Assembly (NCBI GenBank): GCA_964438865.1
Contig: CAYTMI010000013.1
Location: 1-64,000 of the forward strand
Reading direction: 5' to 3'
DNA length: 64,000 nucleotides
Origin: G016234445 sp964438865
Lineage (GTDB): Bacteria > Chloroflexota > Dehalococcoidia > Tepidiformales > Tepidiformaceae
Shown: in pieces, positions 43,035 through 51,803 of the stretch
Layout: each line of letters opens with the position of its first letter
Position numbering within the stretch: the first letter of the stretch is position 1
Notes under the pieces: model-generated
What the model was told of the DNA's origin: nothing
The model's database searches: none
The model's input: the letters and a program-made list of their open reading frames with translations, nothing else
Made by a program: the position numbers and the translations under genes

Positions 43035-44087
43035 TCAGGCCGGCTCTGCGTCGACCTGCTTCACGAGCTCCATCAGGCGCCCGAGGTTGTCGAGCCGCTC
43101 TTTCAGGGTTGTCCCGTCCGGGGACACCCGGAGGGTGTCGACGCCCGCCTTGCGGTGCACCCGGATCCGGTCCTTCACCATCTGCTCCGTGCCGATGAGA
43201 TTCGTGTGCAGCACCAGTTCGTCCGGCACTGCCGAAGTCGCTTCGTCGCGCTTGCCTTCCAGCCAGAGCCGTTGCACCTCCAGCGCGACATCGGCGTACC
43301 CGGCGCGCCGGTAGGCGGCGTTGTAGAAGTTGTGCCGCTTCGATCCCATGGCCCCCAACGTGAATGCGATGCCCGGCTTGCGTGGCGGGATCAGCCGCTC
43401 CACGTCGTCGGAAAACGCGATCACGCCGGCCGCCACCTGCTTGTCGATGTCCTTGAGCGTCCTTCCCGCGCGGGCCGCACCGGCCGCGATCGAATCGAAG
43501 AACACGTTCGCGTGCTCCGGCATGAAGCTCGTGCCCACCCAGCCGTCGGCGATCTCGCCGGTCAGTTCGAGGCTTTTCGGGGAAAGCGTCGCGAAGTACA
43601 CCGGTATCGGGTCCTGCGCCTTCGCCGATGACCGGATCGGTTTGCCTTCGCCCCCGGGCAGCGGCAGCGTGTAGAGCTTGCCCTGGTACGAACTGCGGCC
43701 GCCCGCGACCAGCATCCGCACGATCTCGGTCACTTCCCGCAGCCGCTGCACGGTCTGTTCGAACGGCTGGCCGTGCCAGCCCTCGACCACTTGTGGCCCG
43801 CTGGCCCCGAAGCCCATCAAGAAGCGCCCCTTCGACATCGAGTTCAGCGTCATCGCGGTCATCGCCGCCATCGCGGGCGTCCGGGCGCTGATCTGCATGA
43901 TCCCGGACCCGAGCTTGATCCGCGACGTCTTCGCCGCGAGGTAGGCCAGCGGCGTCACGGCGTCGAAGCCCCACGCTTCCGCCGACCAGGCCGAATGGAC
44001 CCCCATTCGTTCAGCTTCCTGCACATACGCGGCCGCGTCGTCCCAGTCGTCCGGGCCTGAACGGTCGAATCCAACAGCGATCTTCAT
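43035..44087 (-). CDS. LLM-class F420-dependent oxidoreductase in mutase operon
   Basis: A 350-residue TIM barrel with the F420-Mer-like blocks: GVHSAWSAEAWGFDAVTPLAYLAAKT, IKLGSGIMQISARTPAMAAMTAMTL, SKGRFLMGFGASGPQVVEGWHG and PIPVYFATLSPKSLELTGEIADGW. The SAEAWGFDA and GASGPQVVEGWHG motifs are typical of F420 users related to methylenetetrahydromethanopterin reductase. It lies 20 bases after the mutase gene and 19 before the nitroreductase. A hydride-transfer step on the same pathway is inferred. Confidence 0.88.
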   Translation of the reverse strand: MKIAVGFDRSGPDDWDDAAAYVQEAERMGVHSAWSAEAWGFDAVTPLAYLAAKTSRIKLGSGIMQISARTPAMAAMTAMTLNSMSKGRFLMGFGASGPQVVEGWHGQPFEQTVQRLREVTEIVRMLVAGGRSSYQGKLYTLPLPGGEGKPIRSSAKAQDPIPVYFATLSPKSLELTGEIADGWVGTSFMPEHANVFFDSIAAGAARAGRTLKDIDKQVAAGVIAFSDDVERLIPPRKPGIAFTLGAMGSKRHNFYNAAYRRAGYADVALEVQRLWLEGKRDEATSAVPDELVLHTNLIGTEQMVKDRIRVHRKAGVDTLRVSPDGTTLKERLDNLGRLMELVKQVDAEPA

Positions 44088-44107
44088 AGTTCCCTCCCCT
44101 TGTCGTG

Positions 44108-45721
44108 TCAGTAGAGCCGGATGACGAAGCCGCCGCGTTTCCGCAGTTCCGCTTCGCCGTTAACGCCGGCCAGCGCCTCGCACATCTCGCCGATGCTCAT
44201 GTAGGCTTCCGCCGCTTCGAGCGCGGCCCCGACGATGTTCTCCCGGGCACGGTAGGCATCGACGAGCCGTTGGCGCGCCGCCGCCCACTGCCCATGATCG
44301 CGTTCGCGTTTCACCCGGGCGAGCCGGGCCGCCTGCTTGTCGCGCCAGGCCGGGTCGTAGTCTGGTTCGGCGCGGTGGGCCGCTTCGAAGTGCAGTTCTT
44401 GTTCGTCTTCCTCGGCGAAGCAGTTGAGGCCGACGAGGGGTCGTTCGCCGCTGTCGATGGCGAGTTGGCGCTGGTAGGCGGCCTCTCGTGACGCCTCGCT
44501 GATGTACGTCCAGGCCGCCTGCGCCGGGAGACCCTCCAGCGTCGCGAAGATCTCCATCGCCCGGTTCTCGAGTTCGGTTGTCAGGCTCTCCATCGCGTAC
44601 GAACCGCCGAACGGGTCGACGACATTCGTCAGCCCTGATTCCAGCTGGATGATCTGCTGCGTGCGCACCGAGAGCGTCTGGGCGAACTGCGAGGGGATCG
44701 TGTACGCCTCGTCGAAGGCATTAACCGACATGGACTGGGCTCCGCCAAGTGCGGCCGCCAGCGCGTGGATCGTCGCCCTGACGATGTTGTTGAGCGGCTG
44801 CTGGGCGGTGAGGCTGACGCCGGACGTCTGGACGTGGAACCGCAGTTGGCAGGCGCGGTCGTCGGTGGCGCCCAGGTGGTCTCGCATCACTCGGGCCCAC
44901 ATCCGGCGCATCGCCCGGAACTTCGCCACCTCCTCCAGGAGGTCGTTCTCGGCATTCAGGAAGAAGGTCAGCCGCTGCCCGACGCGGTTGATGTCCGCCC
45001 CCCGTTCGCGGGCGGTGGCCGCGGCGTAGTACCCCTCGTACACCCCGAAGGCCATCTCCTGCGCGGCGCTAATCCCGGCCTCACGCGTGTTCCGGACGGA
45101 GATGGAGGTATGGTTCCAGCGGGGCAAGTGTTTCGCGCAGTACTCGATGATGTCGATGTAGTGGTTCCCGGCGTAGGTGGGAGCCTCGCCCCACGGCAGG
45201 ACGTAGTTCTGCACCGTGCCGCTCAGCGATTCCAGGGGGATGCCGCGCTTCCTCGCCGCGCCCAGGATCATGACGAACGCCGGGATCGAGTTTCCCGTCT
45301 GGTTGATGCTCAGGCGGTCGATGGGGATGCCCGCAAACACGTCCTCCATGTCCGCCAGCGTATCGACCCATACCCCACCCCGGCCCACCAGCCCGCTCGA
45401 TCGCGGGTCGCTCGACTCGAACGGGGCGTAGCCCAGCCCGGTCAGGCTGATGCCCGTCTGGCCTTCCCGGAGGAGGTGCTGGAGCCGCTGGTTGGTCTCC
45501 TCGGCAGTGCCGAGCCCCATCACCTGGCGGACGGTCCACTTGCGCGCCTGGTAGCCCGTCGCGCGCGTGCCCCGGGTGAACGGATAGGCTCCGGGGTCGC
45601 CGATGTCGCGGTCGTAATCCAGCCCTGCCGTGTCGCCCGGCCCATAGAACGGCCGCAGTTCGACTCCCGATGTCGTCCGGGTGGACGGTGCTGACTGGCC
45701 GGGGGATTGCTCGTCGTTCAT
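44108..45721 (-). CDS. Non-canonical B12-dependent acyl-CoA mutase, large subunit
   Basis: A 537-residue protein of the methylmalonyl-CoA mutase family without its B12 domain. WTVRQVMGLGTAEETNQRL matches the barrel entrance, but Tyr89 of the Propionibacterium enzyme is Val67 here. Arg207 (QRLTFF, Arg250) and His244 (RFHVQTSGVSLTAQ, His296) are kept. The usual GTIQNDILKE reads GTVQNYVLPWGEAP. In the family, the Tyr89 position separates methylmalonyl-CoA (Tyr), isobutyryl-CoA (Phe) and 2-hydroxyisobutyryl-CoA (Ile) mutases. A branched or hydroxylated acyl-CoA substrate is therefore likely, not methylmalonyl-CoA. It heads a four-gene operon. Confidence 0.85.
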   Translation of the reverse strand: MNDEQSPGQSAPSTRTTSGVELRPFYGPGDTAGLDYDRDIGDPGAYPFTRGTRATGYQARKWTVRQVMGLGTAEETNQRLQHLLREGQTGISLTGLGYAPFESSDPRSSGLVGRGGVWVDTLADMEDVFAGIPIDRLSINQTGNSIPAFVMILGAARKRGIPLESLSGTVQNYVLPWGEAPTYAGNHYIDIIEYCAKHLPRWNHTSISVRNTREAGISAAQEMAFGVYEGYYAAATARERGADINRVGQRLTFFLNAENDLLEEVAKFRAMRRMWARVMRDHLGATDDRACQLRFHVQTSGVSLTAQQPLNNIVRATIHALAAALGGAQSMSVNAFDEAYTIPSQFAQTLSVRTQQIIQLESGLTNVVDPFGGSYAMESLTTELENRAMEIFATLEGLPAQAAWTYISEASREAAYQRQLAIDSGERPLVGLNCFAEEDEQELHFEAAHRAEPDYDPAWRDKQAARLARVKRERDHGQWAAARQRLVDAYRARENIVGAALEAAEAYMSIGEMCEALAGVNGEAELRKRGGFVIRLY

Positions 45722-45893
45722 GGTGTGTGCCGGTTGGCGCCCTTTCGCCCGCCTAGCCTACTCTGGTGGCCGCCGGCTTGTCCGTGGCCGGCGGCGTTGA
45801 ACCGGTCCCATGGCCGCGAACCGCGGCCCGTCTGGCCCTTCACGGGGCCGGCCCCCATCGGCGAGGCTCGGAACGACGGACCCATTGGCGTCA

Positions 45894-45906
45894 GCGCGCG
45901 CGCGCG
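45894..45906. repeat. Alternating GC run flanked by CGTCAG repeats
   Basis: Thirteen alternating G/C bases lie between two CGTCAG copies (45889-45894 and 45905-45910). An outer inverted pair TGGCGTC / GACGCCA surrounds them. It sits just upstream of the cupin gene in the divergent gap. It could adopt Z-form or a hairpin. The function is unknown. Confidence 0.4.
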
Positions 45907-45942
45907 TCAGACTGGACGCCACAAACCGAGGGAGGAGACATC

Positions 45943-46281
45943 ATGGCCACCGTCCGCCCGCCGCAAGTCGGCACCTACGAACTCATCCAGGACTACGATT
46001 CGCCCGCCGCCACGGTCCGCGTCTTTCGCATGCGCAATACCGGCGACGCGGTGAAGCCGCACGTCCATACCCGCTCGGCCCAGATCTACGTCGCGATTGA
46101 AGGCGCTCTCGAGGTCGTCATCGACGGCGCTTCAAAGGTCATCCAGCCCTTCGAGACGGCCGTCGTGCCACTTGGCACCACGCACGGCGCCCGGCCGGCG
46201 GGCACCACGGCGGTCGTCATGAACATATCCATCCCGCCCCTGGCGGCTGATGACCAGGTCGCGGTACCTGCCGTCGAATGA
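45943..46281 (+). CDS. Cupin-domain protein
   Basis: A 112-residue single-domain cupin from ATG 45943 with GGAGGAG upstream. HVHTRSAQIYVAIEGALEVVIDG is motif 1, spanning residues 45-67, with metal ligands His45, His47 and a Gln where Glu is usual. VPLGTTHGARPAG is motif 2 with the last His. Such small cupins act as isomerases, dioxygenases or sugar- and metabolite-binding proteins. It is divergent from the mutase operon and may relate to it. The substrate is unknown. Confidence 0.85.
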   Translation: MATVRPPQVGTYELIQDYDSPAATVRVFRMRNTGDAVKPHVHTRSAQIYVAIEGALEVVIDGASKVIQPFETAVVPLGTTHGARPAGTTAVVMNISIPPLAADDQVAVPAVE

Positions 46282-46350
46282 CGGTGGCCGGGGCCGCCGC
46301 TACCATGACCTCGTTCCCGGCCGGCTCACTCGCCGGGATCGGAGCCAGAC

Positions 46351-47886
46351 ATGACAGACCGGACGGTCGCATCTCTCCTTTCGGAACTCCCCGGCGCGTC
46401 GCTCGTCCGCGGCGACCTCGAGTCCGCGGTCGCCTCCATCGGCCACGACTCGCGCCACGTCCAGCCCGGCGGCCTTTTCATCGCCGTGCCAGGGTTCAAG
46501 GTCGACGGCCATTCCTTCCTCCCCCAAATCGCGAACGCCGGTGCGGGTGCCGTCATCGTCCAGCGCGACCGGAGGTCCTCCTGGGAGACCATCCCGCCCG
46601 GTCCCGCCGTCGTCGCCGTCGATGACAGCCGCGTGGCGATGGCGGAGGCCGCTGCCTGGTTCTACGGCCACCCTGGCCGCGAGATCGCGGTGGTTGGCAT
46701 CACCGGCACCGATGGGAAGACCACGACCTCGCACTTTCTGACCGGCGTCCTCGAAGCCGCGGGCGCCCGCGTCGGCCGCCTCGGCACCGTCGACGTCATG
46801 ATCGCGGGCGAGCAGGGCTCCATGACCAGCCGCATGACCACCCCCGAGGCGCCGGAGGTCCAGCGCATTCTCCGCGAGACGGTGGACGCCGGCTGTGACT
46901 ACGCCATCGTCGAATCGACCAGTCACGGCCTCGCCCTCCACCGCCTGGACCATGTCGAGTACGACGTCGCCGTCCTTACGAATGTCACCGGCGACCACCT
47001 GGACTTCCACGAAACCTTCGAAGCCTATCGCGAAGCCAAGGCCATGCTCTTCAGCGCGCTCGACAGCGCCGCCGAAAAAGGCATCGAAAAGTGGGCCGTC
47101 GTGAACATGGACGATCCCTCCGCCCAGTTCATGCTTGGCCGCACGAAGGCCCGTCTTCTCGGTTACGGGATGGAGTCCCGCGACGCCGATGTGCTCGCCC
47201 GCAACGTCCACCTCCGCCCGGACGGCAGTTCCTTCCGGCTGATCACACCCGTGGGGGCGGCGGAGACGAGCATCGCCATCCCGGCCCTCTTCAACGTCGC
47301 CAACGCGCTTGCGGCGGCCGCTGCGGGTGTGGCGCTCGGGCTTCCTCTCCAGGCGATTGCCCGAGGCCTGGAACAGTGCCCCGGCGTCCCCGGCCGCATG
47401 GAGCGAATCGACGCGGGCCAGCCGTTCAGCGTCATCGTCGACTACGCCCACACCGGCGATGCCGTCCGCAAGGTGCTCGAAGTGCTCCGCGAAGTTGCCG
47501 GCGGCCGCCTCATCATCGTCGTCGGCGCGGCTGGCGAACGGGACCCCGGCCGCCGGTTCGGGGTTGCCCGGGCTGCGGCAGCCGGCGCCGACTTCGCCGT
47601 TTTCACGAACGAAGACCCCCGGAGCGAAGACCCCGCGACCATCGTCAGGGAGATCGGCCGCCACGCCGAGGGAGCCGGGAAGGTGCGCGGCCGCGACTTC
47701 ATCGAGGTCGAGGATCGCCAGCAGGCGATCGCCGAAGCCTTCGCCCGGGCCACCCCCGGAGACATCGTCCTCATCGCGGGGAAGGGCCACGAACAGTCGA
47801 TTGTCTACGCTGCCGGGGCCCAGCCGTGGGACGACCGCGAGGCCGCGAGGGAGGAACTCGCCCGCCTGGGGTTCACCGCAGGCTAA
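46351..47886 (+). CDS. murE: MurE-like UDP-MurNAc-tripeptide ligase
   Basis: A 511-residue Mur ligase. The P-loop GITGTDGKTTTSHF starts at 116. The carbamylated-lysine site is YREAKAMLF (Lys230). The C-terminal domain has IVDYAHTGDAV and FTNEDPRSEDP. The last motif corresponds to the amino-acid selectivity motif, DNPR in diaminopimelate-adding enzymes; here it is EDPR (421-424) with the Arg kept. It adds the third residue of the peptidoglycan stem, most likely diaminopimelate or a related diamine. No other mur or mra gene is adjacent, which is unusual since murE normally lies in the dcw cluster. Confidence 0.9.
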   Translation: MTDRTVASLLSELPGASLVRGDLESAVASIGHDSRHVQPGGLFIAVPGFKVDGHSFLPQIANAGAGAVIVQRDRRSSWETIPPGPAVVAVDDSRVAMAEAAAWFYGHPGREIAVVGITGTDGKTTTSHFLTGVLEAAGARVGRLGTVDVMIAGEQGSMTSRMTTPEAPEVQRILRETVDAGCDYAIVESTSHGLALHRLDHVEYDVAVLTNVTGDHLDFHETFEAYREAKAMLFSALDSAAEKGIEKWAVVNMDDPSAQFMLGRTKARLLGYGMESRDADVLARNVHLRPDGSSFRLITPVGAAETSIAIPALFNVANALAAAAAGVALGLPLQAIARGLEQCPGVPGRMERIDAGQPFSVIVDYAHTGDAVRKVLEVLREVAGGRLIIVVGAAGERDPGRRFGVARAAAAGADFAVFTNEDPRSEDPATIVREIGRHAEGAGKVRGRDFIEVEDRQQAIAEAFARATPGDIVLIAGKGHEQSIVYAAGAQPWDDREAAREELARLGFTAG

Positions 47887-47984
47887 CCCGGCCTTTCGGG
47901 TGGCATTGGCCCCTACATGGGCCGTTCGTATACTGCGGACACAGGCTCGTGAAGCGGGCCGCCCCACCACCACGAGGTTTCTAC

Positions 47985-48833
47985 GTGCCCAAGCCCAAAC
48001 GACGCGAGCAGCACCACCTGCGCCAACAGCCTGCTCGCCGCAGTAGCTACACCATCGGCGGGTCGGCTCCTGCCCAGAAATACAAGCCCGGCTTCCCGAT
48101 GAACCTGCTGGGCAACATCAAGTTCTTCTCTATCGTTGGCGTCATCGTCGCCGTCGTCATGGTCGGCAGCGCCATCTTCTCGGCGACCCAGAACAACAAC
48201 ACCAACGTTGACTTGCCGGCGACCGCTACTCCGACCGCGTCAGCCTCGGCCAGCCCCGAGGGTACGGGCACGGCCACGGCGAGCGAAACCCCCTCCGGCA
48301 CCCAGACCCCGGTCGCCACGGCAACGCCAGACCCGAAGCAGTTCTCCAAGGCCGAACAGGTCATCGACGCCGAGAAGAACAAGTACACCGCGACGATTAA
48401 GACCGCCAGGGGCGACATCGTCATCGAACTCTTCGCCGACAAGGCACCCCGGACCGTCAACAACTTCGTCTTCCTCGCGCAGAAGAAGTACTTCGACGGC
48501 ATCACCTTCCACCGCGTGCTTGCGGACTTCGTCGCCCAGGCTGGAGACCCCACGGGTAAGGGAACGGGCGGACCCGGGTACGTCACCCAGGAAGACCCGA
48601 ACGACCTGCTCAACAAGAAGGGCATGATCTCCATGGCCAAGGCTGGCGCCGTGACCAACTTCGGCAGCCAGTTTTTCATCAACTTGAAGGACAACCCGGG
48701 GCTGGACACGGACACGCCCACCCAGAAGCGCTTCTACCCGTTCGCCCAGGTCACGGGCGGGATGGACGTTGCCGGGAAGCTTGTCCAGGGCGACATCATC
48801 CAGTCCGTCACCATCACCGAGTCGCCGAAGTAA
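47985..48833 (+). CDS. Membrane-anchored cyclophilin-type peptidyl-prolyl isomerase
   Basis: A 282-residue protein from GTG 47985. A basic cytoplasmic tail (1-38) precedes one membrane helix (about 47-68). A Thr/Ser/Pro/Ala-rich linker follows (about 75-120), then a cyclophilin domain (about 128-280) with FHRVLADFVAQAGDPTGKGTGG-type core at 183-204, GMISMAKAG and GSQFFINL. It likely assists folding of exported proteins on the outer membrane face. The loop lengths match bacterial cyclophilins. It ends at a strong terminator. Confidence 0.93.
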   Translation: MPKPKRREQHHLRQQPARRSSYTIGGSAPAQKYKPGFPMNLLGNIKFFSIVGVIVAVVMVGSAIFSATQNNNTNVDLPATATPTASASASPEGTGTATASETPSGTQTPVATATPDPKQFSKAEQVIDAEKNKYTATIKTARGDIVIELFADKAPRTVNNFVFLAQKKYFDGITFHRVLADFVAQAGDPTGKGTGGPGYVTQEDPNDLLNKKGMISMAKAGAVTNFGSQFFINLKDNPGLDTDTPTQKRFYPFAQVTGGMDVAGKLVQGDIIQSVTITESPK

Positions 48834-48859
48834 GCGGCGCCGCCACCAACCGCCAACAG

Positions 48860-48885
48860 CGAGGGGCCGTTTACGCGGCCCCTCG
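48860..48885. terminator. Bidirectional terminator hairpin
   Basis: CGAGGGGCCG and CGGCCCCTCG form a perfect 10-bp stem around TTTACG. It lies between the convergent cyclophilin gene and a small membrane-protein gene. The following bases (TGCATTTCTG) are only mildly T-rich. Confidence 0.6.
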
Positions 48886-48908
48886 TGCATTTCTGCGCCA
48901 GCGAGCGT

Positions 48909-49136
48909 CTATTCGGCGAGAGCGGGCGGCTCCGGGCCGATGAGACCGTGCTTCGCGGAATACCGCTCCACCAGCACGATCAGCCCGAAGAACGGGAAGA
49001 ACGTAAGTGTCGCGCCCAACCCCCACCACCAGAAGCCGCCGACGAAGAAGAGGATCGCCAACGCCGCCGCCAGCGACATCCCGATGATCGAAAAGATGCG
49101 CCCCGCAAGGACGTAGGGCGTTACAGATGTGTTCAC
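48909..49136 (-). CDS. Small two-helix membrane protein
   Basis: A 75-residue protein with two hydrophobic segments (about 10-33 and 36-56) separated by a WWW turn, and a short charged C-terminal tail. The first start, GTG 49136, has GGAGG too close (one base), so the start is uncertain. It resembles generic DUF-type inner membrane proteins of unknown function. Transcribed toward the shared terminator at 48860-48885. Confidence 0.55.
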   Translation of the reverse strand: MNTSVTPYVLAGRIFSIIGMSLAAALAILFFVGGFWWWGLGATLTFFPFFGLIVLVERYSAKHGLIGPEPPALAE

Positions 49137-49240
49137 GCCTCCGATCTTGCGGTGCCGCCGGGCGACGGTCTACTCCCCGCGCTTGACGCCCCGCGGGCGC
49201 CCCCGAAGAATGCCGCTACGCTCCCCCTGGAGGCACAACC

Positions 49241-50200
49241 ATGCCGGTCCCAGACCTACTGCCGTCATTCGACCATCTCCCCGCGGTTGAGGGCGCGCCG
49301 CCGCAGTCGGGCTGGTGGCTCTTCGGCCGCGACGACCAGGTCGGCCTCTTCAACCTCCAGACGCCCGAGCGCATCGCCGAGGCGGCGAAACTCGTCCGCC
49401 GGGGGGCGATGTTCCCGCTGAACTGGGATCTCGAACTTCCGAACCCGCCGCTCTACGGGCGAGGGGCGCTGCGCCACACCATCCTTGGTACGGGACCCCA
49501 CCGCGACGACGTCTACGACAACTTCTTCCCCCAGGCCAGCAGCCAGTGGGACTCCCTGGTCCACGTCGGCCATCCCGGCCACGGGTTCTACAACGGCGTC
49601 AGGGAAGAAGACGTGACCGGCAAGCCCGGCACCCGCGGCGGCATCGAGCACTGGGCCCGCCGGGGCATCGCGGGCAGAGCGGTCCTCCTGGACGTTGGCC
49701 GCTACCTGGAATCGCAAGGCCGGCCGATCGACTGCTCCGCCGACCGCCGCATCACCGTCGAGGAACTCGAGGCCTGCCGCCGTGACCAGGGCGTGGAGGT
49801 CCGTTCGGGCGATGTCCTCCTCATCCGCACCGGCTGGATTGAGTGGTACCTCCAGCAGGACGCCAGGGTCCGGGCCGGCCTTGCGCCCATGGCATCGTTC
49901 CGCGCCCCCGGCCTCCTCGCGGGCGAAGCGATGGCCCGCTACCTCTGGGACCTCCACGTGGTGGCCTCCGCGACCGACTGCCCCGCCCTGGAAGCCTGGC
50001 CGCCGACGGCCGAAACTGGCGGCTTCCTCCACTTCTACCTCATCGGGCTCTTCGGGATGGCCATCGGCGAACTCTGGGACCTCAGTAAGCTCGCCACCGA
50101 TTGCGCTGCCGACGGGCGCTACGACGCGTTCCTCACATCGGCGCCGCTCAACAAACTCGGCGGGGTCGGTTCGCCTCCGAACGCCATCGCCTTCAAGTGA
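49241..50200 (+). CDS. Cyclase-family (kynurenine formamidase-like) hydrolase
   Basis: A 319-residue metal-dependent hydrolase of the cyclase family. SQWDSLVHVGHPGHGFYNG is the metal-binding HxGTHxD-equivalent in the long-form subfamily. GIAGRAVLLDVGRYLE and GDVLLIRTGWIEWYL follow. ATDCPALEAWPPTAETGGFLHFYLIGLFG is the C-terminal block at 245-273. The family hydrolyses amides or lactones such as formylkynurenine. The substrate is unknown. It overlaps the PPOX gene by 4 bases. Confidence 0.86.
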   Translation: MPVPDLLPSFDHLPAVEGAPPQSGWWLFGRDDQVGLFNLQTPERIAEAAKLVRRGAMFPLNWDLELPNPPLYGRGALRHTILGTGPHRDDVYDNFFPQASSQWDSLVHVGHPGHGFYNGVREEDVTGKPGTRGGIEHWARRGIAGRAVLLDVGRYLESQGRPIDCSADRRITVEELEACRRDQGVEVRSGDVLLIRTGWIEWYLQQDARVRAGLAPMASFRAPGLLAGEAMARYLWDLHVVASATDCPALEAWPPTAETGGFLHFYLIGLFGMAIGELWDLSKLATDCAADGRYDAFLTSAPLNKLGGVGSPPNAIAFK

Positions 50201-50619
50201 CGGTCGCGATCCCGCCGGAGGTACGCGCCTTCCTCGACGAGATGAAGGTGCCCGGCGTCCTCGCCACGCTCCGGCCCGATGGCTCGCCCATCACGTCGGC
50301 CGTCTGGTATGCCCTCCGCGGCGACGCGATCGTCATCTCCACCCCGGCGGCGCGCCCCAAGGCCCGCAACGTCCGGAACGATGGCCGGGTCTCGTTCGTG
50401 GTCGACACCAAGGAGATGCCCTACCGGGGCGTCGCCATCGAAGGTGTCGCTGAGGCCGTGGAAGACCCGGACAAGGAAATCATGTTCGCGATCTCGCGGC
50501 GCTACCTCGGTCCGGACCTCCCCGGGCGCATCTACGAACGCGCCGCCCAGGGCGCCCGCACGGTCATCCGTATTCGCCCCACCCGTGTGCGCCCGTGGAA
50601 CATCCCCGCGGCGACCTGA
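50197..50619 (+). CDS. PPOX-class F420-binding protein
   Basis: A 140-residue split-barrel protein, starting at GTG 50197 that overlaps the preceding stop (GTGA). VPGVLATLRPDGSPITSAVWYALRGD covers residues 17-42, and STPAARPKARNVRNDGRVSFVVD is the cofactor-phosphate block, typical of the F420-dependent Rv1155/TIGR03618 group. RYLGPDLPGRIYE matches the C-terminal helix. It may reduce the same compound acted on by the coupled cyclase-family hydrolase, by inference. Confidence 0.85.
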   Translation: MTVAIPPEVRAFLDEMKVPGVLATLRPDGSPITSAVWYALRGDAIVISTPAARPKARNVRNDGRVSFVVDTKEMPYRGVAIEGVAEAVEDPDKEIMFAISRRYLGPDLPGRIYERAAQGARTVIRIRPTRVRPWNIPAAT

Positions 50620-50627
50620 AGCCGTCG

Positions 50628-50993
50628 TCAGCAGGTCCAGTGGCGGAACACGTCGTTCCTGCCGCCATCGCAGGCGAGGGCATGCGAGCCCACGTGCCCC
50701 AACACCATCAAGCCGAACAGCGTGGCGAGGAAGAGCACCGCGAACGCGAAGCCAAGACCGTTCAGGAACTTCCCGATGGCGAAACCCACGACCGCCGCGC
50801 CGGTGACGAACCCCAGGTGCATCCAGAGGTAGATCGCGTCCCGTTCGTCGACGGAGGTGTCAGAGTCCGGGGTCAGCCGGTCGACACTGAAGTACATCGC
50901 CAACAGGTAGGCCCCGGCCACGACAAGCAGCGCCGCGACCGCTACGGCCGTCTGCGACCACGTTGAACTCAGCCGTTTCCGCCGCTCTCCCAC
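50628..50993 (-). CDS. Small three-helix membrane protein
   Basis: About 121 residues from GTG 50993; an in-frame start at 51029 is possible and neither has a good ribosome site. Hydrophobic segments lie near 13-34, 57-75 and 79-98 counting from 50993. An acidic loop (DSDTSVDERDA) separates the first two. The C terminus ends with three well-spaced Cys/His residues. No family is recognised. It lies between the PPOX gene and sdhB without clear operon links. Confidence 0.5.
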   Translation of the reverse strand: MGERRKRLSSTWSQTAVAVAALLVVAGAYLLAMYFSVDRLTPDSDTSVDERDAIYLWMHLGFVTGAAVVGFAIGKFLNGLGFAFAVLFLATLFGLMVLGHVGSHALACDGGRNDVFRHWTC

Positions 50994-51059
50994 CAACGCG
51001 AAACTAGCCCCCTCGCGCCCGCAACGCAACTGCGAAGGCAGGCGCCGGGGCGAAGCGTG

Positions 51060-51803
51060 CTACTTGCCCTTAAGTTTGCGGCCCACCCAGCGCAGCGGGT
51101 CGAAGTAGCGGTCGGCGACGCGCTCCTTCAGCGGGATGATCGCGTTGTCGGTGATGTGGATGTCCTCCGGGCAGACTTCGCTGCAGCACTTCGTGATGTT
51201 GCAGTAGCCCACCCCGGCGTCGTTCTTCGCCAGGTCCAGCCGATCCGTCATGTCCAGCGGGTGCATCTCCAGTTCCGCCAGCCGGACGAACCAGCGCGGC
51301 CCGAAGAAGTCGGCCTTGTTCTCCGGGTGGTCGCGAATCACGTGGCAGACGTCCTGGCAGAGGTAGCACTCGATGCACTTGCGGAACTCCTGCCCGCGGT
51401 CGACGTCTTCCTGCATCATCCGGTGCGAGCCGTCGGCTTCGACGGGGCGGGGGTTGAAGGCAGGGATCTTCTTTGCCACTTCGTAGTTGAAGGACACGTC
51501 CGTGACAAGGTCCTTGATCAGCGGCCACGTCTTCATCGGCGCCACCGTGATCACCTCGCCCGGCTCGAAGAGGTTCATCCGCGTCATGCACATCAGGCGG
51601 GGTTTGCCGTTCACTTCGGCGCTGCAGGAACCGCACTTGCCGGCCTTGCAGTTCCAGCGGACGGCGAGGTCAGGCGCCACGCTCCCCTGAATGGTGTGGA
51701 TAACGTCCAGCACCACCTGTCCCTCTTCCACGTCCACGTGATAGTCCACCCACTCGCCGCCGTCCTGGTTCCCGCGGAAGACGCGCATCGTGTAGTCCGC
51801 CAT
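51060..51803 (-). CDS. sdhB: Succinate dehydrogenase/fumarate reductase iron-sulfur subunit
   Basis: A 247-residue electron-transfer subunit. The N-terminal 2Fe-2S domain has CKAGKCGSCSAEVNGKPRLMC. The C-terminal part has CIECYLCQDVC and CNITKCCSEVCPEDIHI for the 4Fe-4S and further cluster. It passes electrons between SdhA FAD and the membrane quinone site. The ATG shares one base with the sdhA stop. It is the last gene of the sdhC-sdhA-sdhB operon. Confidence 0.95.
   Translation of the reverse strand: MADYTMRVFRGNQDGGEWVDYHVDVEEGQVVLDVIHTIQGSVAPDLAVRWNCKAGKCGSCSAEVNGKPRLMCMTRMNLFEPGEVITVAPMKTWPLIKDLVTDVSFNYEVAKKIPAFNPRPVEADGSHRMMQEDVDRGQEFRKCIECYLCQDVCHVIRDHPENKADFFGPRWFVRLAELEMHPLDMTDRLDLAKNDAGVGYCNITKCCSEVCPEDIHITDNAIIPLKERVADRYFDPLRWVGRKLKGK

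Noticed and set aside
45722..45942. Looked for a cobalamin riboswitch upstream of the mutase
   Set aside because: No B12-box-like conserved core was seen; the region is dominated by GC repeats.
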